This document shows positions 14,701-23,686 of a stretch of 59,907 bases of DNA, one piece after another. The DNA is from Cyanophora paradoxa (taxonomy: Eukaryota; Glaucocystophyceae; Cyanophorales; Cyanophoraceae). The stretch is taken from NCBI GenBank assembly GCA_004431415.1, contig QPMI01000314.1:1-59907 (forward strand). The letters run 5' to 3'. Both the position numbers and the translations under genes were made by a program. Position 1 is the first letter of the stretch. Every line of letters begins with the position of its first letter. The notes under the pieces are model-generated. The model had not been told where the DNA came from and ran no database searches. It worked only from the letters and a program-made list of their open reading frames with translations.

Positions 14701-17700
14701 CTCAATGCGAACGGGTTCCTGAACGTGATGGCGAACAAGTTCGTGGTGGACATGTCGGGCAACGTGCTGGCGACGGGCGCGGTGGGCATCACGGGCACCG
14801 TCACCTCGACGGGCCTGCTGAACGTGCTGGGGGCGGCGGTGTTCACGTCGCTGGTGAACGCGAACGGCGGCGTGAACGTGATCTCGAACCGCTTCATGGT
14901 GGACACGAGCGGGAACGTGCTGGCGACGGGCATGGTCGGCATCACGGGCACGGTGACGTCGACTGGTCTCCTGAATGTCGTTGGGTCTGCATCGTTCTCC
15001 TCTCTGCTCAACGCGGACGGCGGGATGAATGTCATCTCGAACCGCTTCGTGGTGGACACGAGCGGGAACACGCTGGCGACGGGCGCGGTGGGCATCACGG
15101 GCACCGTCACCTCGACGGGCCTGCTGAACGTGCTGGGGGCGGCGGTGTTCACGTCGCTGGTGAACGCGAACGGCGGCGTGAACGTGATCTCGAACCGCTT
15201 CGTGGTGGACACGAGCGGGAACGCCCTGGCGACGGGCATGGTCGGCATCACGGGCACGGTCACCTCGACGGGCCTGCTCAACGCGAACGGGTTCCTGAAC
15301 GTGATGGCGAACAAGTTCGTGGTGGACATGTCGGGCAACGTGCTGGCGACGGGCGCGGTGGGCATCACGGGCACCGTCACCTCGACGGGCCTGCTGAACG
15401 TGCTGGGGGCGGCGGTGTTCACGTCGCTGGTGAACGCGAACGGCGGCGTGAACGTGATCTCGAACCGCTTCGTGGTGGACACGAGCGGGAACGTGCTGGC
15501 GACGGGCATGGTCGGCATCACCGGCACGGTGACGTCGACTGGTCTCCTGAATGTCGTTGGGTCTGCATCGTTCTCCTCTCTGCTCAACGCGGACGGCGGG
15601 ATAAATGTCATCTCGAACCGCTTCGTGGTGGACACGAGCGGGAACACGCTGGCGACGGGCGCGGTGGGCATCACGGGCACCGTCACCTCGACGGGCCTGC
15701 TGAACGTGCTGGGGGCGGCGGTGTTCACGTCGCTGGTGAACGCGAACGGCGGCGTGAACGTGATCTCGAACCGCTTCGTGGTGGACACGAGCGGGAACGC
15801 CCTGGCGACGGGCATGGTAGGCATCACGGGCACGGTCACCTCGACGGGCCTGCTCAATGCGAACGGGTTCCTGAACGTGATGGCGAACAAGTTCGTGGTG
15901 GACATGTCGGGCAACGTGCTGGCGACGGGCGCGGTGGGCATCACGGGCACCGTCACCTCGACGGGCCTGCTGAACGTGCTGGGGGCGGCGGTGTTCACGT
16001 CGCTGGTGAACGCGAACGGCGGCGTGAACGTGATCTCGAACCGCTTCATGGTGGACACGAGCGGGAACGTGCTGGCGACGGGCATGGTCGGCATCACCGG
16101 CACGGTGACGTCGACTGGTCTCCTGAATGTCGTTGGGTCTGCATCGTTCTCCTCTCTGCTCAACGCGGACGGCGGGATGAATGTCATCTCGAACCGCTTC
16201 GTGGTGGACACGAGCGGGAACACGCTGGCGACGGGCGCGGTGGGCATCACGGGCACCGTCACCTCGACGGGCCTGCTGAACGTGCTGGGGGCGGCGGTGT
16301 TCACGTCGCTGGTGAACGCGAACGGCGGCGTGAACGTGATCTCGAACCGCTTCGTGGTGGACACGAGCGGGAACGCCCTGGCGACGGGCATGGTAGGCAT
16401 CACGGGCACGGTCACCTCGACGGGCCTGCTCAATGCGAACGGGTTCCTGAACGTGATGGCGAACAAGTTCGTGGTGGACATGTCGGGCAACGTGCTGGCG
16501 ACGGGCGCGGTGGGCATCACGGGCACCGTCACCTCGACGGGCCTGCTGAACGTGCTGGGGGCGGCGGTGTTCACGTCGCTGGTGAACGCGAACGGCGGCG
16601 TGAACGTGATCTCGAACCGCTTCATGGTGGACACGAGCGGGAACGTGCTGGCGACGGGCATGGTCGGCATCACCGGCACGGTGACGTCGACTGGTCTCCT
16701 GAATGTCGTTGGGTCTGCATCGTTCTCCTCTCTGCTCAACGCGGACGGCGGGATGAATGTCATCTCGAACCGCTTCGTGGTGGACACGAGCGGGAACACG
16801 CTGGCGACGGGCGCGGTGGGCATCACGGGCACCGTCACCTCGACGGGCCTGCTGAACGTGCTGGGGGCGGCGGTGTTCACGTCGCTGGTGAACGCGAACG
16901 GCGGCGTGAACGTGATCTCGAACCGCTTCATGGTGGACACGAGCGGGAACGTGCTGGCGACGGGCATGGTCGGCATCACCGGCACGGTGACGTCGACTGG
17001 TCTCCTGAATGTCGTTGGGTCTGCATCGTTCTCCTCTCTGCTCAACGCGGACGGCGGGATGAATGTCATCTCGAACCGCTTCGTGGTGGACACGAGCGGG
17101 AACACGCTGGCGACGGGCGCGGTGGGCATCACGGGCACCGTCACCTCGACGGGCCTGCTGAACGTTCTGGGGGCGGCGGTGTTCACGTCGCTGGTGAACG
17201 CGAACGGCGGCGTGAACGTGATCTCGAACCGCTTCGTGGTGGACACGAGCGGGAACGTGCTGGCGACGGGCATGGTCGGCATCACCGGCACGGTCACCTC
17301 AACTGGTCTGCTGAATGTCGTTGGGTCTGCATCGTTCTCTTCTCTGCTCAACGCGGACGGCGGGATGAATGTCATCTCGAACCGCTTCGTGGTGGACACG
17401 AGCGGGAACACGCTGGCGACGGGCATGGTCGGCATCACGGGCACGGTCACCTCGACGGGCCTGCTGAACGTTCTCGGGGAGGCCGCCTTCACGTCTTTGG
17501 TGAACGCGAACGGCGGGCTCAACGTCATGAGCAACAGGTTCGTGGTGGACACGAGCGGGAACGTCCTCACGACGGGGACGATGGGCGTCACGGGCACGGT
17601 CACCTCGACAGGCCTGCTGAACATCTTCGGATCCCTCACCTCAACGGGCTTGTTCACGGCACGCACTGGTCTCTCGGTTACCGGGCCCACTACATTTAGT

Positions 17701-18663
17701 GTCGATGCGTCGACAGCCACCGTCAACCTTGGCACATCCTCGAGTCCGATTCAGTATGTCACAACGGATAACGCAGTCCTTAATCTGCCGGTGACAAAGG
17801 GTTCAACCTTCTTCATCTACGTGAAGAGCGGCACAACTGGTGTGACGATCAACGTGCCGACTACACCCAACACTTTCAGATTCGACGATGGCACGACGAC
17901 CAGTCTGGCAGCGAGCGGAGGCAGCGGGTACCTGTGCTCCATGGTGGACGAGACGACGAATTCGGAGAGATGGTCGTGCCGCCAGCTCGGTACGACGCTG
18001 GAGAAGCTGACGGTGGCCTCTGGCGGCGTAACGGTGACGGGACTCGCCAAGTTCACTGTTAATGCTCGGGCAACTGATATCACACTCGATGAAACATCCA
18101 GTGCGATTCAATACATCACAACGAACGATGTGGACGTCACGCTTCCGGCGTCGATGGGGGCGACGTTCTTCATCTACGTGAAGAGCGGTGTGACAGGCGT
18201 AACAATTAAGGTGCCGACTGCCACCGTGACGAATGCCAAGTTCGACGATGGCACGACGACCAGTCTGGCAGCGAGCGGAGACAGCGGGTACCTGTGCTCC
18301 ATGGTGGACGAGACGACGAATTCGGAGAGATGGTCGTGCCGCCAGCTCGGTACGATGAATGGACGCACCGTATCCAAAGTCAATGCCGTGACGGGCGCGC
18401 TTACGCTCGATGCAACAACACCCAACTCCGTTCATTACTTCACTTCTGTTTTTGCTACCACGCTGACATGCCCGGCTGACGCCTATGTTGGGCTTACCTT
18501 TGAACTTCACTACGGAACCGGGTCCAATACCAGCACGATTGCCACTTCAGGCGGTTCATGCGCCTTCATGTCTGGCGCGGCTCCTTCCGCTGTAGCGGTA
18601 GGAGACGTCGTTCGTTGTGTGTACGTTGCAACGAATGTTTGGTCGTGCAGAAAACTGGCGTAA
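2..18663 (+). CDS. Giant tandem-repeat protein, 5'-truncated by the window, interrupted by 19 one-base deletions
   Basis: I do not recognise a named family. Seen: an intronless frame open at the window's left edge, ending TAA at 18661-18663, over 6200 codons once frame breaks are allowed for. The body is built of two related units, 39 residues (motif NANGFLNVMANKFVVDMSGN) and 51 residues (motif NANGGVNVISNRFVVDTSGN), each ending in an ATGxVGITGTVTSTGLL-type linker. Regular G, N, T and V spacing suggests a beta-solenoid or fibre (inference). After about 17.6 kb the repeats give way to three related C-terminal domains with conserved Cys and Trp (motif SGYLCSMVDE, ending WSCRQLG or WSCRKLA). Open segments lie at 2-3733, 3809-4168, 4002-4805, 4808-5344, 5361-6458, 6440-8041, 8418-10637 and 10753-18663. 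The architecture recalls tail-fibre or surface-adhesin proteins of large viruses and microbes; a cell-surface scale, wall or adhesion protein is an equal alternative. The start codon and any signal peptide lie outside the window. Confidence 0.75.
2791..3045 (+). other. Degenerate spacer units between the two repeat arrays
   Basis: In-frame segment that keeps the general repeat pattern but contains unique sequence (ILVGTNRFAVDAYGN, then SVWSQQLYSGGGMSVREDK). It joins the 117-nt array to the 270-nt array and looks like older, unhomogenised units. Confidence 0.7.
3045..17490 (+). repeat. 270-nt higher-order tandem array (117-nt unit A + 153-nt unit B), changing to 576- and 306-nt periods at its 3' end
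   Basis: From about 3.05 to 14.05 kb an A unit (39 codons) alternates with a B unit (51 codons), giving a 270-nt period repeated about 40 times with near identity. A B-unit variant starting NILGGASFSS recurs at about 6691, 7501, 8846, 11273 and 12353, so periods of 3 and 4 higher-order units are superimposed. Another B variant starting NVVGSASFSS begins near 14131, 14977, 15553, 16129, 16705, 17011 and 17317. These steps are 846, 576, 576, 576, 306 and 306 nt, all sums of 117 and 153. The centre is the most homogeneous part, as expected from unequal exchange. Confidence 0.9.
3697..10747 (+). other. Cluster of 19 one-base deletions in G/C runs of the repeat array
   Basis: Compared with neighbouring copies, one G or C is missing near 3697, 3747, 3809, 3964, 3993, 4090, 4141, 4312, 4797, 5269, 5352, 6431, 8015, 8149, 8273, 8320, 8416, 10611 and 10747. 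Following the frame through each deletion reproduces every open segment, and the net shift of 19 bases converts the upstream frame to the frame used after 10753. No insertions or substitution stops were noticed. The pattern is typical of homopolymer undercalling in unpolished long reads over a repeat; true decay is the alternative. Confidence 0.8.
17881..18355 (+). repeat. Duplicated C-terminal domain with a nearly identical 115-bp core 360 bp apart
   Basis: The stretch from 17881 (TTCGACGATGG) to about 17995 recurs at 18241-18355, differing at one base I can see (GGAGGCAGC versus GGAGACAGC), while flanking codons have diverged. It encodes FDDGTTTSLAASG followed by the Cys- and Trp-containing end of each domain. 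A third, diverged copy forms the C-terminus (about 18400-18660). The mix of identical core and diverged flanks suggests local gene conversion. Confidence 0.8.
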
Positions 18664-18871
18664 TTTTACGTAGAAGCTAGTATTCAGAGATCATAGATAT
18701 ATATTTAGTATATATTTAGTCTTCATGTAACTGTCATAGCTATATCTTTTTTCAATCTGTCTGTGGGTGCTTCGCCCAAGTATGAAATATCAACATCATG
18801 TGCATCTGGCGGGGCGCCGTGCTCGGATTCCCTTCCGACCGCCCGTAAGCTTAGCACACACCGGCCTAGAA
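18664..18871. other. Intergenic, convergent 3' ends
   Basis: 208 bp between the stop of the repeat gene and the stop of the phosphoserine phosphatase gene. AT-rich at first, with two copies of ATATATTTAGT (18696-18722). It presumably holds both 3' UTRs; no canonical AATAAA was seen. Confidence 0.5.
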
Positions 18872-20771
18872 CTACAAAGCGGGGCGGGCGGGGAGGAGGG
18901 CGCGGGCGTCGCGGTCGGTGATGCCGAGGAGGTAGAGGACGGAGTCCATGTTGCGCTGGTTGATGCGGAAGTTGGCGGCCTCCTGCACCTTGGGCTTCGC
19001 GTTGAAGGCGATCCCCAGCCCCGCCACCGAGAGCATCAGCAGGTCGTTCGCCCCGTCCCCGATCGCGATCGACTGCCCCGCCCGTCGGCCAACTGGGCGG
19101 GAGGGGGGCGGGCCGGGCCCCGGGCCGGACCTGGTCGAGGGAGATGCCCTCCTTCTGGGCGATGAAGCGGAGCAGGTCGGCCTTGCGCTGCGCGTTCACG
19201 ATAGGGCCCACCGTCCGCCCCGTCAGCGTCCGCGTCTTCTCGTCCACCTGCGCGGCCGCGGCCTCAGCGAGGCGGCCGGCGGGGCGGCGGGAGAAGCGGT
19301 GCGCCTCGAGGGTGTTGGCGAAGGCGTAGTCGAAGGAGAGCTCCTTCTTCACGTGCTCCGTGACGGGCGTGAAGCCGCCCGAGATCACTGCCAGCTTGTA
19401 CCCCAGCTGCGCCCCGCTCGGGCCGCCGCGCCGCGCCGCGATGCGGGCGGGGCGGGGCGCACGCTCTTTAGGGCGCGGGCGAAGAAGGGGACGCCCTCCG
19501 TGTAGAGCAGGTTCTTGATCACGTCCTGCGCGCTGCGTCAGGGGGTGCGGGCGGCGCGGGATGCGGGGGCCCCGCGCGCGCGCCTGGAAGACGTCGGCGG
19601 GGATGCCCTTGAGCAGCTTGCAGCGCTCCTCCAGGGACTGTCGCCGCGTGAGGCCGCCGCGGGGCGGGGGCGGGGCGGGGCGGGGCGGGCCTGGTTGAAG
19701 TCGAGCTCGCCGTTCATGGCGCGGTGCGTGATCTCCTGCACCTTCTCGAAGACCCCCGCGTGCTTCGCCAGCTCCTCGATCACCTGCCCCCGCGCCCCCT
19801 CGTTCGTGCGCGCCCGGGGCCGCCGGGGCCGAGGGGACGGGGGCGGGGGCGGGCCTCCTGCTGGATGAGCGTCGAGTCCATGTCCATCACGATCAGCCGC
19901 TTCGAGCGCCGGAAGAGCGTCTCCGGCTGCCCCGCCCCGCCCCGCCCCGTCGGCCCGAGGCAACTCGGAGCGCGGGAGCGCGGGCGGGCGGGGAGGGCGG
20001 GCGCCTGCAGGGCGACGTCGACGGCGTGCTTCTTGCTGAGGGCGAGCAGCGTGCGCTTCACGGCCGGCAGGTCCAGCTCCGGCGCGAACGTGACGCTGAA
20101 CTCGATGCACTGCAGCCGCCGCCGCGGCGCCGAAGACGCCTCCGCCGCGTCCCCCGCTGCGCCCCCCGTCGGCCCCGCCCGCGCCGCCGCGCCGAGCCCG
20201 GCGCACCCTCGCTGAGCATCTGGATCTTGTCGATGTTGACGTTGTGGCTGGCGAGGGTCTCCGTGAGCTCCGCCAGGAACACAGGCGGGATGGCCTCGTT
20301 GATCACGGTGATCGCGTACTGCTTGCCCTGCGCCGCCCGCCCCAGGGTCAGCGGCGGGATGCGATTAGCTGCAGCGCCCGCCGCGGCAAACCTCCGTCAG
20401 CTCCGCGTGGATATCCTTAGCTGGGAGGAGCTTGAAATCCAGCTCGGCGCCGAGCTCCTTCGCCTTGAACAGGAGCTCCTTGATGACCTGACTCGCGCTG
20501 CCGGCGTGCTGGCCCTCGGGGTGCACGACGATGGAGACCGTGTAGGTTTCGTGCACGACGATCTGTTTGATGTCGACGATCCTGCACCCGCTGTCCGCGA
20601 CGACCCTGCAGCTCGCGTCAGGCGGGGGCAAGATTCGAGCGCACGCCGCCCGAACCTCGTGACGACCGCGGGGAGCTCGGGCCTGTTCTTCGCGACAACG
20701 CTCACGATCAGGAACTCGTCCTCGCGCGGGGAGGTCGCGCGCTTCGGGCGCTTGCTCTCGGGCTCCGCCAT
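18872..20771 (-). CDS. serB: Phosphoserine phosphatase, SerB type with two N-terminal ACT domains
   Basis: Catalyses the last step of serine synthesis, hydrolysis of O-phosphoserine (HAD superfamily). Start MAEPESKRPKRATSPRED at 20771; stop at 18872-18874. I infer about 10 introns. Reading through them gives ACT domain 1 (EDEFLIVSVVAKNRPELP, then VVADSGCRIVDIKQIVV), ACT domain 2 (KQYAITVINEAIPPVFLAEL to NVNIDKIQML), a short linker, then the HAD domain with motif I DMDSTLIQQE, motif II region LAVISGGFTPVTEHV, the conserved Lys in QRKADLL, and motif III GDGANDLLML. Introns are short and GC-rich, several of them GC-AG (for example 19794-19854). Two ACT domains are the layout known from bacterial SerB proteins rather than the short animal PSPH. 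No clear organelle-targeting peptide; cytosolic by default. Confidence 0.9.
19794..19854 (-). mobile_element. Introner-like GC-AG intron in the serB-type gene
   Basis: 61 nt; splicing joins STLIQQE to VIEELAKHAG in the HAD motif I region. AGG is shared at both borders; the 5' part GCCCGCCCCCGCCCCC opposes a G-rich 3' part ending GCGGGGGCAG. Confidence 0.65.
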
Positions 20772-20950
20772 CGCTGTCGCCGCGGGCTCTGATGCGCTGC
20801 TAGCTCACGAAGCTGGAAAGAGCGCTTCGCACGGGCTGCGGGCTGCGAGGCTGCGAGGGCGTCGAGTCAGCGATTCGCCTTCGTACCCCAACCGAAAAAA
20901 ACTCGGGGCTGCCGCCACCGCGAAACGAGGCGGTCCAACCCAGCGCTACC
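20772..20950. promoter_or_regulatory. Divergent promoter region, serB-type gene and coiled-coil gene
   Basis: 179 bp separate the two start codons, so both promoters and 5' UTRs must lie here or overlap the genes. No TATA box or repeated motif stands out. Confidence 0.4.
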
Positions 20951-22586
20951 ATGCCGCCTGCGAAGGGCCGGCTCAGCGGCGACGGCCCGCGGACGCGCAA
21001 GGCCCGGCTCCAGCAGGAGAAGGAGACCGGGCGGTCGCTCAGCCCGCAGAAGAGGTGCGCTCCTCCGGTGACTGCCTTAAAGCGCTAAGAGTTTGGGCCA
21101 GGTCTTTCGCCCTCTCGCGCGAGCTCCACCCTTTCCTCGGCGGGCCAGTTTCCCCTCCGCCGGCGCTGGACGCTGCCCAGGTGGCCACGCCGCTCGCGTC
21201 TGGGCGAGAAGAGTCTTCTTCTCAGCACAGGCGGCGCTCGGTGTCCACGGACGAGGAGGACGAGGAGGACGAGCAGGGCGGGTCAACGAGCCGCGCCGCG
21301 TCGGCGTCCGAGGATATCATGCTTGCGGCATTGATGGAGCGCTCTGCAAAGCTCGTCGAGCTGAGCGCCGAGCTCGAGACCGTGCGGGAGGAGCTGAAGA
21401 AAGTCAACAAGCTCAACTCGTCCCTCGCCCGCGTCCTTGCAGGTCGTTCCCGCCGCGTGCGGCTGCAGCGCCGCGGCGGCACTCTGACGCGCCGGCAGCG
21501 GAGGCGCCACCGCGGCGGACGGCGTACGCGACGCTGTCGCGCGCGGGGGGCAAGTCGGTGCAGGACGCCTTCGCGTGCCTGGCGCGCCCCGCCCCGCCCC
21601 GCGCGGCGCTCCGCACGCGGGGCGCCTGACCAGCGCGAGCGCGCAGGGCGGGACGTGGACGACACGGGCCACTTCTGCCTCCCGACGACCCGCCGCGCCC
21701 CGGCGTTCATGCCGCGCTCGCCCGTGGCGGCGCCGCCGGCCCGCTGCACGCGTCGCCGAGCCAGCCGTCGGCGCCGGCGATCGCGGCGACGGCGCCGCCG
21801 CCTCTGGCGAGCCCGTCGGGGCTGGGGGCGGAGGGGAGGAGCGGGCGTTCGTGGACCACCTGCTGTGGCTGCTGCGGCGCGGGGACCCCTTCGCCCAGGA
21901 GCGCGACCTCCGCCGGCCCCTCCACGAGAAGCGCGTGCGCGGCGCGCCCCCCTCCGGGGCTGCGGCGGGGCGGGGCCGAGGGCGGGGCGGCAGGCGGCGG
22001 TGGTGGAGCGCGTGCGGGCGCTCCTCGGCGACGACGGCGGCGCCTCCGACGGCTCCGACGGCCTCCGGTCCGCCCCCGACCCCCGCCCCCGCACCCCGTG
22101 CTCCGGCGGGCGACGGGCGGGCAGGGCGTACTGGCTTGCGCCGCGGAAGCTGAGCGGGGCGAGCGAGGGGTCGGCCGGCGACGCGGCCTTCCGCCACGCC
22201 GCCGCGAGGTGCGCCGGGGACCACGCAGGGCGCGGGCAGGCGGGCGCCGACGGGGCCGGGGCGCAGCGGGGCGGCCTCGCCCTCGAGCTCGGGGCCGCCT
22301 CGGGCGCCGGCTCCGGCGGCTCCGCCCGCGCCGCCCCGCCCCCCGCCGCCCCGCCGCGCCCCGCCGGCCAACAACGTGCGGCGCGTGGTGGGGCCGCTGC
22401 CGGGGCCCCCCGCGGGCTCCGGCGGGGGCGGCGGGGCGCGGGGCCGGGGGCGGGGCGGGGCGGGGCGCAGGCGGGCCCCGGGAGGCCCTCCTGCGCATGC
22501 TCGCCGAGGCAGAGGCCGCCGGCGCCGCCGCCGCGGCCCCCCGCGGCCCCGCCGCCCGCGCCGCCCTCCGCCGCAGCGTCTCCTGA
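20951..22586 (+). CDS. Uncharacterised coiled-coil protein
   Basis: No family recognised. Likely start MPPAKGRLSGDGPRTRKARL at 20951, with a basic, Ser/Arg-rich N-terminus. After a first intron comes an acidic stretch (STDEEDEEDEQ) and a heptad-like helix (SAKLVELSAELETVREELKK). Further exons read SRAGGKSVQDAFACL, VDDTGHFCLPTTRRAPAF and FVDHLLWLLRRGDPFAQERD. The C-terminal exon is REALLRMLAEAEAAG to RRSVS with stop TGA at 22584-22586. Exon borders between about 21.45 and 22.48 kb are uncertain because GC-rich introns leave every frame open. Strand choice is supported by the plausible helix, splice sites and an AATAAA 53 nt after the stop. A structural or centrosome-type role is possible but not shown. 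Confidence 0.55.
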
Positions 22587-22639
22587 CGCCCCTCCCGAGG
22601 CGCCACCCTGCACGCGCCCACGCCCCTATCGTAGTATTT

Positions 22640-22645
22640 AATAAA
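22640..22645 (+). terminator. Polyadenylation signal AATAAA
   Basis: AATAAA 53 nt downstream of the coiled-coil gene stop, at the switch from GC-rich coding sequence to AT-richer spacer. Confidence 0.5.
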
Positions 22646-23662
22646 GTTATTGGTCCGACCCTCCACGTCATCCGACCAGGCCCGCTGCGCTCTTTCCTCG
22701 TGTGAAGTATTGAATCTATGGCATATTCAGGTCTTGTAACTCGGTGCGTGTGACCGTGGGCCTGAGGCCGCGGGGCGTTCTGGGCTCCGAGGGCTCAAAG
22801 CGTGCACTTGATTGCTGAAAGGTTACCGTAGTACCGTCACGGCGTAGTACACTTTGACACTTTGTGGCTGGAGCATACGTGGTCCGACGGTCGCCAGCTG
22901 CAGTTCACGGTTGACCCAGTGGCGCGGCGGCCCAGCCCGGCGGCCGCGGCCGCGGCCCCGGGCCCCTCAGGGCCTGGCAGTGTACTGCAGCTGAAGTGGC
23001 AGGCCCTGAGGCCCTGAGCCTCGGAGACTTTAGGGCTCAAAAGCGTGCACTTGAAACCGTGATCATGACGTCGACACCGTGCATGCCACTGCATGGTGGC
23101 ACTGTGCACGTGGCATTCGTGATTGCCACTCTCTGAGTTAACCGTGAACTCAATTTCAAGTTTGAATATTTAATGGCTGGCTTCCGAGAGTTCAAGGCTT
23201 CAAGGCTTCTGCAGCTAGATCGATATCCGATGATCATCAGATGAATTGCGAATTTTCGAAACTTCGAAATTCAAGTTTTGGATCTACGGCGCGGCTATCT
23301 ACGGCTATCATGATCAGGAGTTGGCTTCCAAGTTTGAAGGGTGGCTACAGCGCTGGCTACTGCTATCGAAGTACTAGCACTGCGGGACGTCATATGCATT
23401 GAAGTCAAGGGCCTTCAAATCTGGGACAATTTCATTATTCAGATCTAGAGTCACATTCCGAGTTCTACATAATGTACTGAGAGCGACAGCTGAAATAGAT
23501 ATCATGATCAATCTAGCACTGCATATATACCTCCACATGACTGAAATCGAACCCGAGGACGAAAGAGCCATTAATCCAGTGAGTCATGGGGGCACGTATG
23601 TGCAAAGAAAGGCTTCAACCTTTGCTGAAAGGGCCTATAGCGCAGCCGCGAGCGCGTCTGGC
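22646..23662. other. Intergenic spacer, about 1 kb, no gene seen
   Basis: AT-richer than its surroundings, with short palindromic stretches (TTCGAAACTTCGAA near 23255-23270) and no codon pattern or domain on either strand. It separates convergent genes and should hold both 3' UTRs. No RNA gene recognised. Confidence 0.5.
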
Positions 23663-23686
23663 TTATAGCGCAGCCGCGAGCGCGTC
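23636..23686. repeat. 23-bp direct repeat at the 3' end of a gene
   Basis: TATAGCGCAGCCGCGAGCGC followed by GTC occurs at 23636-23658 and again at 23664-23686. The second copy encodes the last residues (DALAAAL) and stop of the minus-strand gene; the first repeats the same codons just downstream, also followed by a stop. Confidence 0.8.

Noticed and set aside
10716-17735. Very long minus-strand open frame (2339 codons) opposite the repeat gene, and similar antisense frames at 61-1698, 2284-2919 and 8330-10603
   Set aside because: A repeat unit free of antisense stops gives an open antisense frame in every copy. The product is Pro/Val/Thr-rich with no C-terminal domains, and only the plus frame has the structured end and natural stop.
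1-18663. Bacterial or phage origin for the whole window
   Set aside because: The repeat gene alone looks phage- or virus-like, but the adjoining 41 kb is clearly spliced eukaryotic sequence with no break visible at 18.7 kb.
21222-22671. Minus-strand open frames of about 460 codons opposite the coiled-coil gene
   Set aside because: They are Arg/Pro/Ala-rich products of GC-rich sequence without helix or domain patterns. The plus strand has splice-consistent exons, a heptad helix and a poly(A) signal.
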